DNA of 64,000 nt from assembly GCA_002633005.1 (NCBI GenBank), contig NMRA01000006.1:390677-454676 (forward strand). The letters are read 5' to 3'. The notes beneath the pieces are model-generated. The model ran no database searches and was not told where the DNA came from. It was given only the letters and a program-made list of their open reading frames with translations. The position numbers were made by a program, and so were the translations under genes. This stretch comes from Phoronis australis (taxonomy: Eukaryota > Phoronida > Phoronidae). Positions within the stretch are counted from its first letter, which is position 1, and the number at the start of each line of letters is the position of its first letter. This document shows, in pieces, positions 60,201 through 64,000 of this stretch.

Positions 60201-61763
60201 CCACGATTGATTCTTGGCGAAAACACCTGTACATGTACACTGGATGTTTAAAGATCGTAAACACCTGCTTCCCCTAAATCGCTTCCAGTACCACGGGATT
60301 AGCAAAATATAGTCAAGTTTTAACCTCAAATGTCAACGTACATCCTGCTCGTTAACGCTGAGATGTGCCTCGAGTTCGTTTTGTGTAATAACTTGGTAGC
60401 AGTTGATTACTTAAGTAATCGACCTTCCAACAAAAGAGAAATGTTTGACTTGATTTTAAAATATTAGCAGCCACGCACCTGAGATTCTTTGCCTCAACTT
60501 GTTGACTTTATTTACGTGTCGTTTCAGCAGAGTGGCGTACTGTTCTTCGATTTCTGCCCGCTCCTTGGCGATGAGCTGTATAATCTTGAGGTCTCTTAGC
60601 AAAATTTGAAAGTATCAGAGTCGCACTGTAGCGACAGTGAGAGAGCAGCGAGGTCATTTCCAGATGGAAATGCACCATGTACAGCAAAACTGTAGACTTT
60701 TAAGGTGCCTCCGAAGTAGCATTGCCACCAAAAGCGGTGATCTTTTTAAGAATACAACATCTGTTTTTTCATGAAATGGTTCAGCTCGTTTTTATAAATT
60801 TAGAAAACACTCACATTTTAGTTGAAAATAATCGTTTTAAACACTATGTTTTGTGAAACGTGAGTGAAGTTCGCGCGTGACGACATCCGGCTTAAAAACT
60901 AATCAGGGTCTTTTTTCATGAATAGTGACTACAGTCAGAAATTTGTTCTTGCGCTCCACGAAACTATTTTTGAAAAGTAATTCCATCTCACTTGAGTATG
61001 AACGCAAAGTCGCTGAGAATATACACATAACTGATAGTTACTGAGATAATATTCATAAATGAATTCGAGACTGTGACGCGCTCATAATTACTTGGCCAAA
61101 CCTCTTTCAGTAACTGTTAATTGGGAAAGTAAGACCGAATTTCTGTCTTATGTCTCGGGTCACTTTCATGAAACAGACGCCAGATGTCGCCGAAGCGAAT
61201 CAAGTGCAACCAATGACGTATATACGTGAGTGACCTCGTATCTTAAAGGGACATCATCGCTTTTACGACTGAAAAAAAAACGCAGTCGCTTGATATTGTT
61301 GGATGGGATAGACTTTGTGAAATTATTGGTTTTGACTAGAGCTCCAAAAAATAAAATCGGTTTGTTTTTGCGACTTTATTACAAAGTGCCAATTCTGACG
61401 CCGGTGTCTGCCAGCCATTCGCTGAAATCAAGGCCGGTGACTTTACCAGTTAGATACGCTTAACATTTATCTCAGCCAGCATGGTGTTTAACCGCCACCA
61501 TGAGGGTTCTACGTTCGTTTCCGTGCTTTAGCTGACTTCAGAAAGAACTTTTTCTCGCCGATAATGTCACTTTAAGAGAATGCCGCGTGCCTAAATCACG
61601 CCGCGTATGATCTATTGCTTCAACGAAGTGTCAACTTGATCCAGATTCTGTGTAAAACGTATGGTTCAATTTATATATCGATTGAAATTTCTACACACCT
61701 CTGATGATAGGAAATATCTCTAAATTGTATCCACAATTCTTCAACCTCTTTATCCCCGCTCAT
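54207..61763 (-). CDS. Seven-exon gene with FCH/F-BAR-like start, otherwise unrecognised
   Basis: Exons assembled here: 61763-61699, 60594-60479, 58358-58021, 57937-57809, 56729-56523, 55150-55038 and 54534-54207. They sum to 1296 nt (431 aa) and every splice phase agrees (2,1,0,0,0,2). The N-terminus (VEELWIQFRDIS, then KIIQLIAKERAEIEEQYATL) matches the FCH pattern of F-BAR proteins (RAxIExxYAxxL), which bend membranes. Exon 3 is predicted helical and contains a near-repeat (SNLKRRVMRIANR / ANFKRKVMMIANY). Exon 4 has a cysteine cluster (CPNLCPCTKC). Exon 5 is acidic, then basic (QVKRKSSLKD), and the last exon is Ser/Glu-rich. Exons 1-2 and 5-7 are well supported by splice signals and codon-like composition; exons 3-4 are less certain (weak acceptors, an intron of only 83 bp). 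An alternative donor (AAAG|GTGCCC) in exon 7 would allow more exons. Confidence 0.5.
55245..55800 (-). repeat. Dispersed repeat family D, copy 4
   Basis: Inverted match to the copies at 25.0 and 45.0 kb: on the minus strand CGCGTGACCCATTTAATAGC and ACAAAAATCAAATTCTACCG. The end near 55780 (ATTTTCTAGGGTCTTGCA) matches 36.02 kb. It lies in an intron of the FCH-start gene. Confidence 0.5.
56085..56313 (-). mobile_element. tRNA-derived SINE family A, older copy
   Basis: Same structure as 46797-47023: the minus-strand start GAGGCAGTGTGGCCTAGTGG, a B box ATTCGAGTCC, and the body CATAAAAATGGTTTCAGGTG. The target duplication is no longer recognisable. It lies in an intron of the FCH-start gene. Confidence 0.75.
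60136..60199. repeat. Long hairpin with perfect 14-bp inner stem
   Basis: The inner stem TCCCTTGTCAAAGA / TCTTTGACAAGGGA has a 3-base loop. After unpaired spacers the outer 8-bp stem TACTCGCA / TGCGAGTA closes the structure. It lies in the intron after exon 2 of the FCH-start gene. No microRNA-like loop size. Confidence 0.8.
61242..61576 (+). mobile_element. TTAA-flanked MITE family B, full copy
   Basis: The ends TCTTAAAGGGACATCATCGC and, inverted from the right, CTTAAAGTGACATTATCGGC enclose about 330 bp; both carry TTAA. Internal AAGGCCGGTGACTTTACCAG matches 28.56 kb inverted. Non-coding. It lies in the first intron of the FCH-start gene. Confidence 0.7.
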
Positions 61764-62441
61764 GACAACTCGACCTGAAGCGTAAAGTATATGACAGCAA
61801 AGACACCAGGTTTTGTGTATCGCTCAACGCCTGTGTAGCAAAAATTTTCGTGTCTAAACTCTTCTCGATTCAAAAACTGTTCCTCGTTGTAGGCAATGAC
61901 GTCTATCGATTATGATGTCACTATTTTACAGAGTTTTTATGTAAATAAGTTTCAAAACCTCAAACTTGCATTATGTATTTAGTTTTAAATTCATGACACG
62001 TGCCTGAATGTGATGTTTTCAACTATGCTTTAGTTTTGTTAAGTAGAAAATAAATCAGAAACCAAATGAGGTGATCCAGATTCTTTGGAGGATATTACTG
62101 TTGGACGAAACGTAGAATGCAGCAGAAAGGAAACAGCAATAATGGAACAACTGAAATTTTCGGATATAATCACATCCTTTCTCAAGAGACACAGAGATAA
62201 AGCAAAATCAAGCACATTTGTAGGTCTACGTGTAGTTTCCACATTATGCTATGATTCCGGAATTGCTGTTGACCATTATTGGGGTTCTTGCTAGAAACGA
62301 TGAGTCTTTTTTCAAATTAGGCTTCTCAATTTGAGGAGAGTGCTTGTGTTCCGCCTTGGCAGGCTCGTCGGAAAAAAACCGTTACTGGCATTCGGGTCAC
62401 TACAAAATTTTCTCCCATTCTTTTGGTTTATGCCCATTTCA

Positions 62442-62756
62442 TCAATCGGTGAAAAGCCCTTCAGTTTGACAGGCCATCGGAGATGTGAGCAGGTCCGATG
62501 GTATTGAACTACCCGCGGGACAAAATTGAACTGAGATTAGCGGTTTCAAACGTGCAACATGAACTCGAGGTTTAAATTTAATATTTTCACATTGCATGGA
62601 TGTATAGTCAATATCGTCGGGATACCTATCGTCGTCAGGCTCCAATGGTCGTTCGCCATCTTCTTTCGCGTGCAGCACAGCCACGCGGGACTTAGCGTTC
62701 CAATCTGGAGTGCTCGTCTGCACGTTAGGTACTGACCTCTCGGGAGAAACACGCAT
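62442..62756 (-). CDS. Possible exon or small gene, 104 codons, unrecognised
   Basis: ATG-initiated frame MRVSPERSVPNVQTSTPDWN with an acidic centre (EDGERPLEPDDDRYPDDIDY). Composition is gene-like, and it lies about 680 bp upstream of the FCH-start gene on the same strand. No domain is recognised, so it could be a separate first exon or a chance frame. Confidence 0.25.
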   Translation of the reverse strand: MRVSPERSVPNVQTSTPDWNAKSRVAVLHAKEDGERPLEPDDDRYPDDIDYTSMQCENIKFKPRVHVARLKPLISVQFCPAGSSIPSDLLTSPMACQTEGLFTD

Positions 62757-64000
62757 GGAGGAACTGATACGAAAATCGGTGCATTTACCGACTATTTAAA
62801 AACTTAAAAACTTATAGATTTTATTAATGCACTTTTTTGTTCATTTTCAGAAGATATTTTCGAATTAAATTTTCTTCAGACGGAACAAAAAACAACCCAG
62901 GGATTGTTTGTGCAATATATCTATTTGTTCCAGGCACTAACCGACACTTGTTAGGCCAAAGGAAAAACGCAGCAAGCAAATGCAACACGCTGGGTGCTTA
63001 AAGGAGAATGCCACCCAAAAAACAACCTATTTTGTATCAATTTAGATCGAGTAGTTCTACTCGAAAACGGCACGTTCGGTTGCGCTACCTGACACCTGAC
63101 GGCAGACGGAGGTGTTGAAATTATCCAATGACGTAATTGGTTTCACACGCAGTCTGTTCAGCAGTTCAAAACACGGGTTAGTGGTGTCGGCTTATTGCTT
63201 GTACTGATCGTTTAACACCAATAAATCATCAAACTTCGATGGAAAACCCTTAAAAATACACCGAGTTCTTATAAAAACGTGTTGTTTTATTTCGCTGTTA
63301 CGCATTTACTGGTATTTGGACACACAAAGTTCGGCAGGCGAATTACCAAGGCCCGTAGAGGCCGGGAGTTTGGGGTCTGTTCGGAGATAAATTCAGATAT
63401 TCTTCCGTGGAATACAGACAAGAGAACCTAGATCTGTATTGTTAATACTTGTGATTTTTTTAGTTCTAAACACACAAAACGCTTGTTATCCCGGTCAGTG
63501 GCTCGGACCCGGATGAGGCCCGTCGCGGCCGCAGGGACTGGCACGAACATAAACCAGCTTGAGTTAGAAACTAAACCTCCAGTCACGAAAAGACTATAAT
63601 AGTGAGCCGAAGGAATAATGTGTACGTAATTATTTATGTGAATTAGCCACGAAACTGAAAATCTACTTACTTGTCGGGGGCCGCGAAGTCGGGTTCCACT
63701 TCCACTCACAGTAAGGGCAAAGGTTGTACAGTAACAATGATTTGAATAATGTATTTGTATTTCTAAATAAAGATTCCCCTAACATGGGACCATATCATAT
63801 AAAATCGAGTAATTGTTTCACAACAGCTTTCTGTCAGCCAACACTGAATTAGATTGCGCTCGGTGCCCCAATTACCTTTGTTGCCGGCATCAAAAGCCGG
63901 TAAGGCAGTGGTTTATTCATTGCTGGCTTCTCAAAACATTTGCACTCACGAGCACTCCAAGACATTACAAATTGTATCTAATGAGACAGACTTTGTTTCA
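62757..64000. other. Terminal region, nothing firmly supported
   Basis: A minus-strand open frame near 63428-63709 starts with GTG and contains a donor-like AA|GTAAGT, so a fragment could be an exon, but no family resemblance is seen. No other feature recognised. Confidence 0.3.

Overview
This is a eukaryotic (animal) genome window, not bacterial. The genes are split by introns with GT-AG signals, intergenic space is large and AT-rich, and there are tRNA-derived SINEs, many miniature DNA transposons, microsatellites, one 778-base assembly gap (40748-41525) and a lone N at 25141. The proteins look like those of an invertebrate deuterostome (hemichordate, cephalochordate or echinoderm grade). 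The species cannot be fixed from the sequence, and these placements rest on recalled family sequences, not on a search.

Layout. (1) 2052-4004, minus strand: a divergent two-exon cytosolic glycerol-3-phosphate dehydrogenase (GPD1-like). (2) 6452-9969, minus strand: an unrecognised gene or tandem gene pair. Two near-identical head domains are each followed by a long array of an 11-residue Gly/Asp/Pro-rich repeat encoded by a 33-bp minisatellite. Two consensus CRE sites lie just upstream. (3) 12690-27113, plus strand: a 16-exon PARP6/PARP8-type mono-ADP-ribosyltransferase. Its first coding exon carries a frame break, one intron appears to be GC-AG, and one 3' splice site is tandemly triplicated. 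(4) 31153-35224, minus strand: a four-coding-exon BTB-BACK-PHR protein of the BTBD1/BTBD2 class. A candidate promoter and first exon lie near 40.64-40.70 kb beside the gap. (5) 42439-49763, plus strand: a six-exon membrane-anchored epoxide hydrolase of the EPHX3/EPHX4 class. (6) 54207-61763, minus strand: a seven-exon gene assembled here by splice phase, 431 codons, with an FCH/F-BAR-like start and an otherwise unrecognised body.

The space between and inside genes is dense in repeats. There are two SINE families (one copy has a perfect 13-bp target-site duplication). Two TTAA-flanked MITE families are present, one of them with five copies. There is an element with long inverted termini, a TIR element carrying a THAP-like zinc-finger fragment inserted 20 bp after an EPHX splice donor, and two further dispersed families. 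A nearly identical ~390-bp duplication flanks the single N in a PARP intron and is probably an assembly join.

The genes share no obvious pathway; this is an ordinary chromosomal neighbourhood of unrelated housekeeping and lineage-specific genes. The most novel items are the 11-residue-repeat protein locus and the FCH-start gene of 54-62 kb.
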